A stretch of DNA of 64,000 nucleotides from an uncultured Eubacteriales bacterium (GTDB taxonomy: Bacteria > Bacillota > Clostridia > Oscillospirales > Acutalibacteraceae), in NCBI GenBank assembly GCA_934647945.1, contig CAKUFK010000014.1:17093-81092 (forward strand), read 5' to 3'. Position numbers and translations under genes: made by a program. This document shows, one piece after another, positions 18,030-26,500 of the stretch. Below the pieces are notes generated by a model. The model searched no databases. It worked only from the letters and a program-made list of their open reading frames with translations, and was not told where the DNA came from. Within the stretch, counting starts at the first letter, position 1. Each line of letters opens with the position of its first letter.

Positions 18030-18079
18030 GAACCACCCCGAAAAGGCACCGGGACGGGCTTTTCGGGGTGGTTCTTTTT
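18030..18079 (+). terminator. Strong intrinsic terminator after the DUF3810 gene
   Basis: A perfect 16-bp stem (18030-18045 with 18059-18074) is followed directly by TTTTTC. It separates the DUF3810 gene from the convergent DUF6062 gene. Confidence 0.9.
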
Positions 18080-18080
18080 C

Positions 18081-18773
18081 TCATGGCTGGCGGGTGGTCA
18101 GATACCAGACGGCCCGCTCGACAGCGTCCCGGGAATTGCCCCAGTCGGCGTTTTCACCGCTGTTGCGGTAATCGAACATCTTGCAGAAGTGGGAGACATC
18201 CCCACGAAGCTCCTGGAGGGTTTTGCGGCTGAGCGCGGCGGCGGCCTTGACGAAATCCGGGACATTTTTTTTATTCATGCTTTTGGCGGCCGTTTCGGCC
18301 AGGACGGAAAAATGGGGGAGACACAAGGCCGGCTGCTCCTCAAACAGGAGCCGGAAATCTTTTTCCGTTTCCCACAGGCGGCAGACGGTGGCCAGCATCC
18401 GCTCCATGGCCCAATCCAGCTGACCGCAGACGAAGCAGGTGCCGGTGGCCTGCCCGGCCGCCTTGGCCTGGTTTTTGGCACTTTTTCCGAGGAGCGGCGG
18501 GCCCGCGTAGATCCGTTTTTCCATCTCGTCCAGATGGCTTTCGAGAATCAGCGCCACCCCCAGCCGGTTCCGTTTTTTGAGCATCATCCGGTAGTGGTCG
18601 ATGCAGAACCCCTGCTTGTTGGTCTCGATCCGGACGTCGGGCTCCATCATGGCGGCGCCGGTGATGTATTCCACCACCCGGTCTTCCAGAGTATTGCGCA
18701 GCCGGCAGATAGGGCAGCCGTCCCGCGGCTCGAACACCTCGCTTATCGGGATGCTGGTGATATCGTCACGCAT
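18081..18773 (-). CDS. DUF6062 family protein
   Basis: The 230-residue protein has four cysteine-containing motifs spaced along it: CPICR near the N-terminus, GFCIDHY, CFVCG and CLPHF. This is the layout of DUF6062 proteins, found widely in Clostridia and of unknown function. The motifs suggest metal binding, which is inference. ATG 18773 was chosen because upstream in-frame codons run through the promoter at 18822-18850; AGGAG lies about ten bases upstream. It is transcribed divergently from the 8-oxoguanine glycosylase gene. Confidence 0.78.
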   Translation of the reverse strand: MRDDITSIPISEVFEPRDGCPICRLRNTLEDRVVEYITGAAMMEPDVRIETNKQGFCIDHYRMMLKKRNRLGVALILESHLDEMEKRIYAGPPLLGKSAKNQAKAAGQATGTCFVCGQLDWAMERMLATVCRLWETEKDFRLLFEEQPALCLPHFSVLAETAAKSMNKKNVPDFVKAAAALSRKTLQELRGDVSHFCKMFDYRNSGENADWGNSRDAVERAVWYLTTRQP

Positions 18774-18821
18774 GGGGGTCACGCTCCTCTTCTGAATGTT
18801 CCGGTATTTACGTCTTTTCTC

Positions 18822-18850
18822 AGTATACCACACTGTGCTATACTGGACAA
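18822..18850 (-). promoter_or_regulatory. Promoter of the DUF6062 gene, overlapping a divergent one
   Basis: TTGTCC (18850-18845), a 17-base spacer and TATACT (18827-18822) are read on the minus strand, with an extended -10 TGG. On the plus strand another TATACT (18839-18844) lies inside this promoter and could serve the glycosylase gene. The two genes would then compete for the same DNA. Confidence 0.7.
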
Positions 18851-18870
18851 GATGAAAAGGAGGGATCCCG

Positions 18871-19722
18871 ATGTGGGTGGAAGAGACTAAAACCGGCGTG
18901 CGCATTCCGGACGCGCCGCCTCTCGATCTCGCCCAGACGCTCGACTGCGGGCAGTGTTTCCGTTTTGAGCCGGACGGGACGGGCGGCTACCGCGGGGTTG
19001 CGGGACGGGCCGCTGCCGCGATCCGCAGGGAGGGGGAGGCCTTGCTCATCGAAGGGACGGAGGAGAGGCCGGTCACAGGGGCGTTGTTTGAAAGCTTCTG
19101 GCGGCGCTACCTCGATCTCGACCGGGATTACGAGGCGATTTACCGCTCCCTCGTACGCCGTATGGGGGGCAAGATGGGACGCTGCGTCCGCTTTTCGCCG
19201 GGGATGCGGGTGCTGCGGCAGGATCCGTTCGAGGCGTTGATCTCGTTCATCCTGTCCCAGAACAATAATGTCCCCCGGATCAAGGGCATTGTCCGCCGTC
19301 TCTGCCGGTTCGGGGAGCACCTGGGGGAAGAGGATTACGCCTTTCCGACACCGGAACGGATCGTGTCCTTATCCGCGGAGGAGCTGTCCACGCTGCGCTG
19401 CGGGTGGCGGGACGCATACATACAGGACGCTGCCCGACGGGTGGCGGAGGGTACTCTCGATCTCGGCCGCGTGGCATCCCTTCCTCTCGAAGAGGCGCGG
19501 CGGGAGCTGCAGACGGTTCGGGGGATCGGCCCAAAGGTGGCCGACTGCGTACTGTTATATGGATTGGGGCGGCTCGACGCCTTTCCTCTCGACGTGTGGA
19601 TGAAACGCGCCATGGTGTCCCTGTTTCCAGGGAAAGCACCCGCCGATTTCGGACGGTATGCCGGAATCGCACAGCAGGTGATTTTTCATTATTGCCGCTG
19701 CCATCCGCAGGAGGTACGGTGA
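18871..19722 (+). CDS. ogg: 8-Oxoguanine DNA glycosylase/AP lyase (OGG1-like)
   Basis: The 283-residue protein has the OGG1 layout. An N-terminal OGG domain (TLDCGQCFRF) is followed by the helix-hairpin-helix-GPD domain with TVRGIGPKVADCVLLYG. Lys222 in GPKVADC is the expected Schiff-base lysine. Asp241 in FPLDVWMKR is the expected catalytic aspartate. It removes 8-oxoguanine from DNA and nicks the strand. Start 18871 has AGGAGGG seven bases upstream. It is divergent from the DUF6062 gene and followed by fba with its own promoter. Confidence 0.92.
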   Translation: MWVEETKTGVRIPDAPPLDLAQTLDCGQCFRFEPDGTGGYRGVAGRAAAAIRREGEALLIEGTEERPVTGALFESFWRRYLDLDRDYEAIYRSLVRRMGGKMGRCVRFSPGMRVLRQDPFEALISFILSQNNNVPRIKGIVRRLCRFGEHLGEEDYAFPTPERIVSLSAEELSTLRCGWRDAYIQDAARRVAEGTLDLGRVASLPLEEARRELQTVRGIGPKVADCVLLYGLGRLDAFPLDVWMKRAMVSLFPGKAPADFGRYAGIAQQVIFHYCRCHPQEVR

Positions 19723-19807
19723 ATTACGGGCGATTTTCACAAGAATTTAACAAAACGGCTGGGCAAGTTGTGAGGTAATCCATCTTTTTCTTTGCGGCTA
19801 TTTGCGG

Positions 19808-19813
19808 TATAAT
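19808..19813 (+). promoter_or_regulatory. -10 element upstream of fba
   Basis: A perfect TATAAT lies 33 bases before the fba start. The matching -35 region (TTTTTC at 17 bases) is poor, so only the -10 is called. Confidence 0.45.
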
Positions 19814-19845
19814 GGGATATAGTAACAAACAGGAGGATGAGAAAA

Positions 19846-20781
19846 ATGCCCCTTGTCAACACAAAGGAAATGTTCAAAAAAGCCTATGAGGGCGGCTACG
19901 CGATCGGTGCCTTCAATGTCAACAATATGGAAATCGTACAGGGGATTGTGGAAGCCTGCAAAGAGCTCAATTCCCCGGTCATTCTGCAGGCGTCGGGCGG
20001 CGCCCGCAAATATGCCCATTCCGCTTACCTGACCCATATGGTGCAGGCGGCCGTTGAAGAGACGGGTCTTCCCATTGCGCTCCATCTGGATCACGGCGCC
20101 AGTTTTGAGCTGTGCAAGGACTGCATCGACAGCGGCTTCACCTCGGTGATGATCGACGGGTCCCATCTCGATTATGAAGAGAATGTCGCCATGACCAAAA
20201 AGGTCGTTGATTACGCGCATGAGCGGAACGTTACCGTTGAGGGAGAGCTCGGCCAGCTCGCCGGCATCGAGGACGATGTGAAGGTCGAGGCGGATAAGGC
20301 CAACTACACCGATCCCGACCAGGTGCAGGATTTCGTGTCCCGCACCGGCGTGGACTCCCTAGCGATTGCTATCGGTACCAGCCACGGTGCATTCAAGTTC
20401 AAGCCGGGCCAGAAACCTCAGCTCCGTTTCGACATCCTCAAAGAGGTGATGGACCGTCTGCCCGGGTTCCCGATCGTCCTGCACGGCGCGTCGTCTGTGA
20501 TGCCCGAATATGTTGCGATGGTGAACCAGTTCGGCGGCCAGATGGCGGATGCTATCGGCATTCCGGAGGATATGCTCCGGGAAGCGGCGTCCATGGCGGT
20601 CTGCAAGATCAACGTCGATTCCGATCTGCGCCTGGCGATGACCGCCGGCATCCGGAAGCATTTGGCGGAGAACCCCTCTCATTTTGATCCCCGCCAGTAT
20701 TTGGGCGACGGCCGTCAGTTTATCCATGATGTGGTCAAGCACAAGATCGAGACGGTGCTCGGAAGCGCTGGGAAAGCTTAA
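19846..20781 (+). CDS. fba: Class II fructose-bisphosphate aldolase
   Basis: This glycolytic, zinc-dependent enzyme interconverts fructose 1,6-bisphosphate and the triose phosphates. The 311-residue protein has the class II motifs HLDHGASFE (zinc and catalytic region), DGSHLDYEEN, EGELGQLAGIEDD and GTSHGAFKF. The phosphate-binding HGASSVMP and KINVDSDLR follow. ATG 19846 was chosen because AGGAGG (19831-19836) lies nine bases upstream; the ATG at 19837 is part of that ribosome binding region. It is a single-gene unit ending at a strong terminator. Confidence 0.95.
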   Translation: MPLVNTKEMFKKAYEGGYAIGAFNVNNMEIVQGIVEACKELNSPVILQASGGARKYAHSAYLTHMVQAAVEETGLPIALHLDHGASFELCKDCIDSGFTSVMIDGSHLDYEENVAMTKKVVDYAHERNVTVEGELGQLAGIEDDVKVEADKANYTDPDQVQDFVSRTGVDSLAIAIGTSHGAFKFKPGQKPQLRFDILKEVMDRLPGFPIVLHGASSVMPEYVAMVNQFGGQMADAIGIPEDMLREAASMAVCKINVDSDLRLAMTAGIRKHLAENPSHFDPRQYLGDGRQFIHDVVKHKIETVLGSAGKA

Positions 20782-20794
20782 GCAAAATCATGTA

Positions 20795-20830
20795 AACCGC
20801 TGTGGGCAGCCTGCCCACAGCGGTTTTTTT
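20795..20830 (+). terminator. Intrinsic terminator of fba
   Basis: AACCGCTGTGGGCAG (20795-20809) pairs with the complementary arm ending at 20825 and runs into T7. It lies 14 bases after the stop. Confidence 0.92.
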
Positions 20831-20844
20831 ATGCTGATTAGTGC

Positions 20845-20875
20845 CATCCCCGGGAGCCTTGGACTCCCGGGGATG
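20845..20875. repeat. Perfect 12-bp inverted repeat
   Basis: CATCCCCGGGAG and CTCCCGGGGATG flank a 7-base loop, 15 bases after the fba terminator. There is no U-run. It may be a second barrier or a boundary of the inserted cassette that follows. Confidence 0.6.
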
Positions 20876-21235
20876 GAGAGGTTTATGGGGGAGACATCTG
20901 CTTCCGAGGCTTGCGGCCTCTCACGGATTATCGTGGCTATATGGGAAAACGACGGGTATTTTTCTAAAAAGAGCGTCGGTCCGGCCCTGGTGAACGGCTG
21001 CACCGGCATGCTCTGGAGCCGGCCGACACCATTGTGGGGTCAAGCAATGACCAAGTAATGACCCGGAGAAGCCACTGTCTGTACGTAGGAACTGTCCCAT
21101 ATACGAAGGCTGTTTAATAACATATATGGAGGAAAAATGCGGTAAATATAAGTATTTTCTCTCTTTTTGACGAATAACCGGTAAAATTGTCTCGTATTAT
21201 GGGACGAGCGAAAGGGGAAATAGACTATAGAGCCA
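20876..21235. other. Intergenic stretch before the nuclease cassette
   Basis: About 360 bases with no convincing gene on either strand. The part after 21100 is notably AT-richer than its surroundings and contains TTGACG at about 21166 without a properly spaced -10. It presumably carries the promoter of the cassette, but I cannot assign one. Confidence 0.5.
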
Positions 21236-21643
21236 TTGGATTGGAGCCGCTTCAAACCGGTGGAGCCGCCGCGGAATAAACGGCATATGCTTACGGTGAA
21301 AGTCAGTCCGTCAGGAATCCTCAACATACATCCCGAGCTGTTCAAAACGCTGAAAACCAAAAAAGCGGCGCTGTTTTGTGCGAAAGATGGGCTGTATATC
21401 CTGCTGGCCCCAGATAAGGAGCCGGCCATCGAGTTTCCCGATAAGGTCGGGCGCAAGCGGATGGAGGAATTCTCCCGGGATCTGGAACGGCTGGGCGTTA
21501 AGCTGCCGGCCGTTTATGACATGGAGTGGAGGGAGGATGAAGGCGTTTGGTTCGGTACCTGTGTATCGCAGCCCATCCTGCCGTCTCCCGTGACGTTGGC
21601 CAAAAAGTACCGCAAGGAAAAGCGGATCGACAAGGAGGAATGA
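21236..21643 (+). CDS. Hypothetical protein, first gene of cassette
   Basis: The gene encodes 135 residues if translated from TTG 21236; an internal ATG at 21287 is a possible shorter start. The ribosome binding site is uncertain: AAAGGGGAAA ends 16 bases upstream of the TTG. The N-terminal part (MLTVKVSPSGILNIHPELF) looks like a small beta-rich domain. The middle is charged and helical, and the C-terminus ends in a lysine/glutamate-rich tail. I do not recognise a family. It ends three bases before the sigma-like gene and is clearly in the same operon. Confidence 0.55.
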   Translation: MDWSRFKPVEPPRNKRHMLTVKVSPSGILNIHPELFKTLKTKKAALFCAKDGLYILLAPDKEPAIEFPDKVGRKRMEEFSRDLERLGVKLPAVYDMEWREDEGVWFGTCVSQPILPSPVTLAKKYRKEKRIDKEE

Positions 21644-21646
21644 CGG

Positions 21647-22159
21647 ATGAAGGAGTGGGGTGAGGCCGGCATTTTCAGCCAGATGACCCTGTTTGTTGAG
21701 GAAACCTGCCGTTTATTCCAATATGGAATGGAGTGGGAAGACTGCCTGCAGACGGGATGGCTCGCCCTGGAAGAAGCGCGCAAGAGCTATCCACGGGTCT
21801 GTGGCCGGTATCCCTTCTGGGACTATGTGTTTCTTAAAATCCGGGACGGTATACAATCGGCTCAAAAAGAGTGGTATAATGGACGGCCATATAAGACACG
21901 GTCTTTGGATCAGACGCTGCCGGGAGGCCTCCGGGCAACCGGTTATACCTTTCTCAAAGACGGATGTGTTTTTGAGCAGACCGTGGATCTGACGGATTAT
22001 ATCCAGACGTTCGACGAGGAGTCTCAATCCGCTGCTTATCTGTATCTTCAAGGGTATGACCGTACGGATGTTCAGACCAGGCTGCGGCTTTCCTCTGCCC
22101 GTATGCGGGATGTAGACACCCGTCTGCAGCGGTATATGCAGGTCTATTTGGCCGTTTGA
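21647..22159 (+). CDS. Divergent sigma-factor-like protein
   Basis: The 170-residue protein's residues 28-75 (EDCLQTGWLALEEA, then YPFWDYVFLKIRDGI) follow the pattern of sigma-70 region 2. The last 45 residues (LYLQGYDRTDVQTRLRLS, then RMRDVDTRL) resemble a region-4 helix-turn-helix. It is short and degenerate compared with real extracytoplasmic sigma factors. It may be a sigma-like regulator of its own cassette or another DNA-binding protein. It is packed between the hypothetical gene (3-base gap) and the Shedu-like nuclease gene (16-base gap), so it belongs to that unit. The assignment rests on pattern only. Confidence 0.5.
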   Translation: MKEWGEAGIFSQMTLFVEETCRLFQYGMEWEDCLQTGWLALEEARKSYPRVCGRYPFWDYVFLKIRDGIQSAQKEWYNGRPYKTRSLDQTLPGGLRATGYTFLKDGCVFEQTVDLTDYIQTFDEESQSAAYLYLQGYDRTDVQTRLRLSSARMRDVDTRLQRYMQVYLAV

Positions 22160-22175
22160 TCGGCGGAGGCGTCGG

Positions 22176-23243
22176 ATGAAAATATGTGATTCTATTTACC
22201 GGTATCCAACTGGATGGAGGACCGACGGCTTGTGCCGGCTGCGAATATTTGCGGGAGCGGAAAGGCCCGGAGTCCTTCTGACCGATCTCGGAGCGAAGAA
22301 TCCTTCCTGTGCGGTGGAGGGGGCCATTTCCTACATCGTTTCACAGCTGATGCGGGACGGACGGCTGGTTGCGGAAGCCAAGTTGTTCATTCAGGAAGAG
22401 GATTTGTATTCCTGTTGGGAACTCGAGCTGCAAAACGGACGTTACCGTGACTGGGATACCTGGCGGAAAATGCAGGCGGCGGAAGTCGCCGTCTGCCTGG
22501 GATGCGAGGGGAAGGAGCTTCTGCATAAGACCGGGGAAGATCGCAGGCTTTCTTTGGAGATCGAACGGATCCGGCATGAAATCGATCCTTATTTGGGCAT
22601 GGGGTGGCCGGAAGATCCCAGCCGGGCCCGTCGCCGTCTGGAAATCTGGGAGAACCATGTTCCGAAGGACCGGCTGGCCAGCCTCGTGGAAAAGGGTGCC
22701 AGTGAACAGGAGCTGGCAAAGCTGCTCAAGCGGGATCTGTCCCTGCTGGCCGACGCTTTCGCGTTCCCGGAAGAGGAATACATTGTCTTTGCGGAGTTTC
22801 CCATTGGGACAGGGCGGGTCGATTTCGCGGTGTTTTCAGGACGCTCCTGGATGAAGGTGACGCTCATCGAAATCAAAGGGGCGGATTTCCCCTTGGTCAC
22901 GCAGAGCGGTTACTGCAAGCTTTCCAGTCGGATCGAGGTCGCGCGCAGCCAGCTTCAGCAGCGCCAGATCGTCCTTCTCAAGCAGTATGAGCTTTTCCGC
23001 CGTCAATTCCACGCGCTTCGGGAAAGGGTGCAGCAGGGGGAACGTCCCTATCAGGCATTGCTGGGGCCGGCGGGCCGTCTGGAAGTGGATCCGAACAAAG
23101 AGGTGGAGGTCTATTACGCGGTCATAGGCGGGCGGACGGTGGAGGATCTCCGGGAGAGCGAGATCCGCTACGTCAGTGAAATACCGACGCCCAAAATCCA
23201 TATTGAATCCTGGGATACCTTCCTGCGCAAGCTGAGACGATAA
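22176..23243 (+). CDS. Shedu-like nuclease (DUF4263/SduA_C type)
   Basis: The protein has 355 residues. The C-terminal half carries a PD-(D/E)XK-type core, with GRVDFAVF (Asp216) and LIEIKG (Glu232, Lys234). A helical stretch, SSRIEVARSQLQQRQIVLL, and later PNKEVEVYYAVIGG follow, as in Shedu anti-phage nucleases. The N-terminal half (about 1-150) is a separate domain that may sense the trigger. Shedu proteins cleave nucleic acid and protect against phage. That function here is inferred from the fold pattern and not shown. GGAGG lies six bases before ATG 22176. It is the last gene of a three-gene unit closed by a strong terminator. Confidence 0.65.
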   Translation: MKICDSIYRYPTGWRTDGLCRLRIFAGAERPGVLLTDLGAKNPSCAVEGAISYIVSQLMRDGRLVAEAKLFIQEEDLYSCWELELQNGRYRDWDTWRKMQAAEVAVCLGCEGKELLHKTGEDRRLSLEIERIRHEIDPYLGMGWPEDPSRARRRLEIWENHVPKDRLASLVEKGASEQELAKLLKRDLSLLADAFAFPEEEYIVFAEFPIGTGRVDFAVFSGRSWMKVTLIEIKGADFPLVTQSGYCKLSSRIEVARSQLQQRQIVLLKQYELFRRQFHALRERVQQGERPYQALLGPAGRLEVDPNKEVEVYYAVIGGRTVEDLRESEIRYVSEIPTPKIHIESWDTFLRKLRR

Positions 23244-23244
23244 G

Positions 23245-23285
23245 AAAAAACCGGACCCCTCCTGCCAGGAGGGGGTCCGGTTTTT
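23245..23285. terminator. Bidirectional terminator
   Basis: CCGGACCCCTCCTG (23251-23264) pairs with 23266-23280, with one bulged G. It is flanked by A6 on the left and T5 on the right, so it serves both the Shedu-like gene and the convergent small gene at 23303. Confidence 0.9.
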
Positions 23286-23302
23286 AGGGCTTCGTACGCC
23301 GA

Positions 23303-23515
23303 TCAGAGCGCTTCGAGCTGTTTGAGCAGGCTGTCGAGCTTCTCCTGCATGGCCGTCCCTTTGGCAAACGAGAGGACCTGCTGCAAGGTCATGCCGCCCG
23401 CAAGACGGAAGAGCGGGGACTGGGCGATTTGTGGGAATTCCCGGTTCAATAGGGCATAGGCACGGGGATCGCGGGTGATCTCCGAAACGGTGATCTGTCC
23501 ATTTTTCAAGTTCAT
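23303..23515 (-). CDS. Small conserved-type protein (70 aa)
   Basis: The protein has 70 residues and begins MNLKNGQITVSEI. Start 23515 is supported by GAGGAGGT eight bases upstream. The pattern (GQITVSEITRDPRAYALLN, then MTLQQVLSFAKG and a short amphipathic end) resembles a small helical domain. I have seen that domain at the C-terminus of some clostridial glycoside hydrolases (a leader, DPRA..LL, GMTL..., ending KL..L..L). Function is unknown. It lies 58 bases downstream of the 1576-residue exported protein on the same strand and may be co-transcribed with it. Confidence 0.6.
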   Translation of the reverse strand: MNLKNGQITVSEITRDPRAYALLNREFPQIAQSPLFRLAGGMTLQQVLSFAKGTAMQEKLDSLLKQLEAL

Positions 23516-23573
23516 AGGAGCACCTCCTCTACAGGATATGCGCATAAGAGGCGATGTGACCGGAAAAACGGGA

Positions 23574-26500
23574 TTAGTTCCGCCGGAGAGGCACTTTCTT
23601 TTTTCCTTTCGGCCAAAAGGCCAGCAGGGCTGTTGTGAGAGACGACCAGAAGGCGAGCCGGATAAGGGGCACGGACCCGCCGGCGTTCGTGCCGGGGGAC
23701 GAGACGGAGGGATCCCGGTAAACGAGCGCGAACTCCCCAAGGGTGTCGGTTTCGATGGTGATGGTGCCGGTATCGGAATCCAGGTCGGAATGAAGTGTCC
23801 AAGAATCCCCGTCCAGCGACAGCAGCGTGAAAATCCGGCCGCTTTTTTGCAGGGAATCGGGGACGGCGAAGGTCAGGCGTACAGGGGCGGATAGATAGAC
23901 GAGTTCATCCGTTTGTTCGTTTCCATACGCATCTACGGCGGTTTTGTCCAGCGCGAGGCGCAGGCAAATTCCGCCGGTTTCCGGTTCCAGATGCTGCTCC
24001 CATGCGCGTTTTTGTGCGTCCGTCAGCCGGGAGGGGCGGATGGAGAAAGAAAGGGTCAGGCTGCCGCCCTGTTCCAGGCGCAGAAGGTCCTGTCCACCGA
24101 GGGCGAGAGGAAACAGTTCCCGCAGGGTGGGATGGGACAGAAGAGGCGGCAGGCCGGGTTCCGAGACGGGAGATCCGAGAGAAAGGTCAAGGATGGATAC
24201 GGGCATCTCGGGACTTTGGAGCACGGCGGTCTTCTGGCCCTCGGCATCGGCATTGGTATTGGTGACGGAGACGGTGTAAACCGAAACGCCGGGTATCGCC
24301 GTCGAGGGGATCAGGTGATCCTGTGTCGCCCCTTCGAGGACCTGACCGTTGCGGTACCACTGATAAGACAGCGTGCCGCCGTCCGGAGACACCGCCTGTA
24401 TCCGAAGAGGGGCGGCCTCTTCCCCGGTAAAATACACCATCTTCCCATCCGGGACTTCGGCGAGAAGGGGAAGGGCGGCGCTCACCCGGTTATAGACCGT
24501 AAAAATCATCGGGACCGGGGCCTCATTCCCAGGCAGAGCGGCGTAGGGCTCATCCAGCGGCCGGATCGTAAGGGCCAGCTTGGCCGGCCAATCGCGAAAG
24601 GACGCCAGCGCTTCCTTTTTCAGGCGTACGCCGTCCTCGCGGATGAGATAGTCCGTCCCCTCCGCCAGCAGGATGTCCCCGAGACGGATGGCGTCCAGGG
24701 TATTGCCGTTCCAGGAAAGGGGAATGAGGATATCCCGGTGATCCGGCATGGATGGGTCGGGGGAATAAAAGGCCGAGGAGGATGCCAGCGAGGCGTCGCT
24801 GTATACGGCGGTCCCCCTGGAGCAGAGGAGCGTCATATGACCGGCCCGATCTGTCAGCCGGGCCCAAACGACGCCTTTTTGTCCAGGGACCAGGGTAAGC
24901 GTGTTCCCCGGCGTCCAGCCGTCCGACTCCGGTGCCCTGCCGAGAGGCAGGAACTGCCAGGCGATGGAGACATCGCCGCCGTCGTTCCCCGTGATCTCGA
25001 CGGGCACGTCCTCCTTGCGGAAAAAGTCGCAGGGAGGGACGGGAGAGGAAGCGGTTCCCGGCTGTCCGGCCAGAAGGATCTCTCCGGTGGGGGCGGCGGA
25101 GTCGAGAGAAAGGGTACGGGTCTGGACCGGGGAGAGGTTTCCGGCGGCGTCCTCCGTCCACACCCGCAGGGTATACACGCCGTCCCCCGGAAGGGAGAGG
25201 ACGGCTTCGGAAGAGAACGGCAGTGCCGGGATGGGGACGGAGCCGATATAAAGCTGTACATATACCGTAAACGGAGCTGGGTGGCCGGCCGGCTCCGGAG
25301 GGGTAATGGTGGCGGTGGGATTGGTGACATACCAGCCGTCATCCCCGTCCGGCTGTTCCGGAGCCAGCACCAGCGCCGCCGGAGGCGGGGGCGTTTTCTG
25401 TATCTTCACCTCGATCGGCGGGGAGGCTTCACCCGCGGTCCCCGCCTCGCTGACGGCCCGGAAACGATAGGCGGCGCAGATATCCTGTGAAAGGGTGAGG
25501 ATGCCGCCCGGAAGAGGATGCCAGGTCTGTCCGTCATCGGAGGAGTACTCGAAAACGACAGAGGAGGGAGCGGAGGATACGGTGGACAGGGTAAAGGTGA
25601 CGTCCTCCCTTGTCCAGCCGCCCGTATACCCGCCGGCCGATACCGAAACGGTCGGAACAGTCCGGTCGATGGCAATGACCACCGGGTCGGTGGCGGGCCC
25701 AGCCAGCCCGTTGTTGGACACAGCACGGAACGCATAGGCGGTTTCCCCATCCGTATCGGCAGTCAGGATAGAGGAAAGGACGGAAGCGGGAGCTTCGGAT
25801 GTGGCGGGGGCGGTCTCGAGGGCCGGCATATCCTGCCACGGGCCGTTGCCGGTCCGGACCTGATAGCCTTTGATGCCGCTCAGGCTGGAGGAGCCGCTCA
25901 CAGTGACGGTGACGGCCGTATTCGTCCACTGTCCCGGCGTATAGCCGCCGAAGGAGAGGGTGGGGACATCCGGCGCTTCGCTGTCGACAGCGAAAGCCTC
26001 GAAGGAGACGGGTGCCGATTCGTTGCCCGCCTCGTCGGAGGCGGTGACGATAAAGGAGCCTATGAACTGCGGATCGATGCGGAAGGAGGACGCCGTCGAT
26101 CCCGTCCGGCCGTCCGAAAGAGTGTAGGTAAATTCCCGGACACCGCTGAGCGAATCCTCGGCGGTGAGCGTGACTGTGACTGTCTCCCGGAAAAACAGGC
26201 CGAACGTGACCGTGTGGAGAAACTGGAAAAACCGGTTGGGAGCGTAGCTTGCCCGGATGCCGGCAGGGGCCTCCGTATCCAGGTTATAATAGACCGTGAT
26301 CGGCTGGGCGATGGTGCCGTCCGGCTTTTGCAGATACAGGGACGCGGCCTGGTTTTCTCCGGGTGAGGAAAGGGTGAGGGTATCCGTCCAGGCAGAGCCG
26401 TCAAGGGACAAACGGGTATAGCCGTTGGACGGGGTGAGAACGATGGGAGCCCGGTTCCAGGCCGACGGATTTTCCCGTATAGAGAGCTCCGCCCCGGGAC

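Noticed and set aside
23913..25490. Plus-strand frame opposite the surface protein
   Set aside because: A shadow rich in Gly, Arg and Asp, without motifs.
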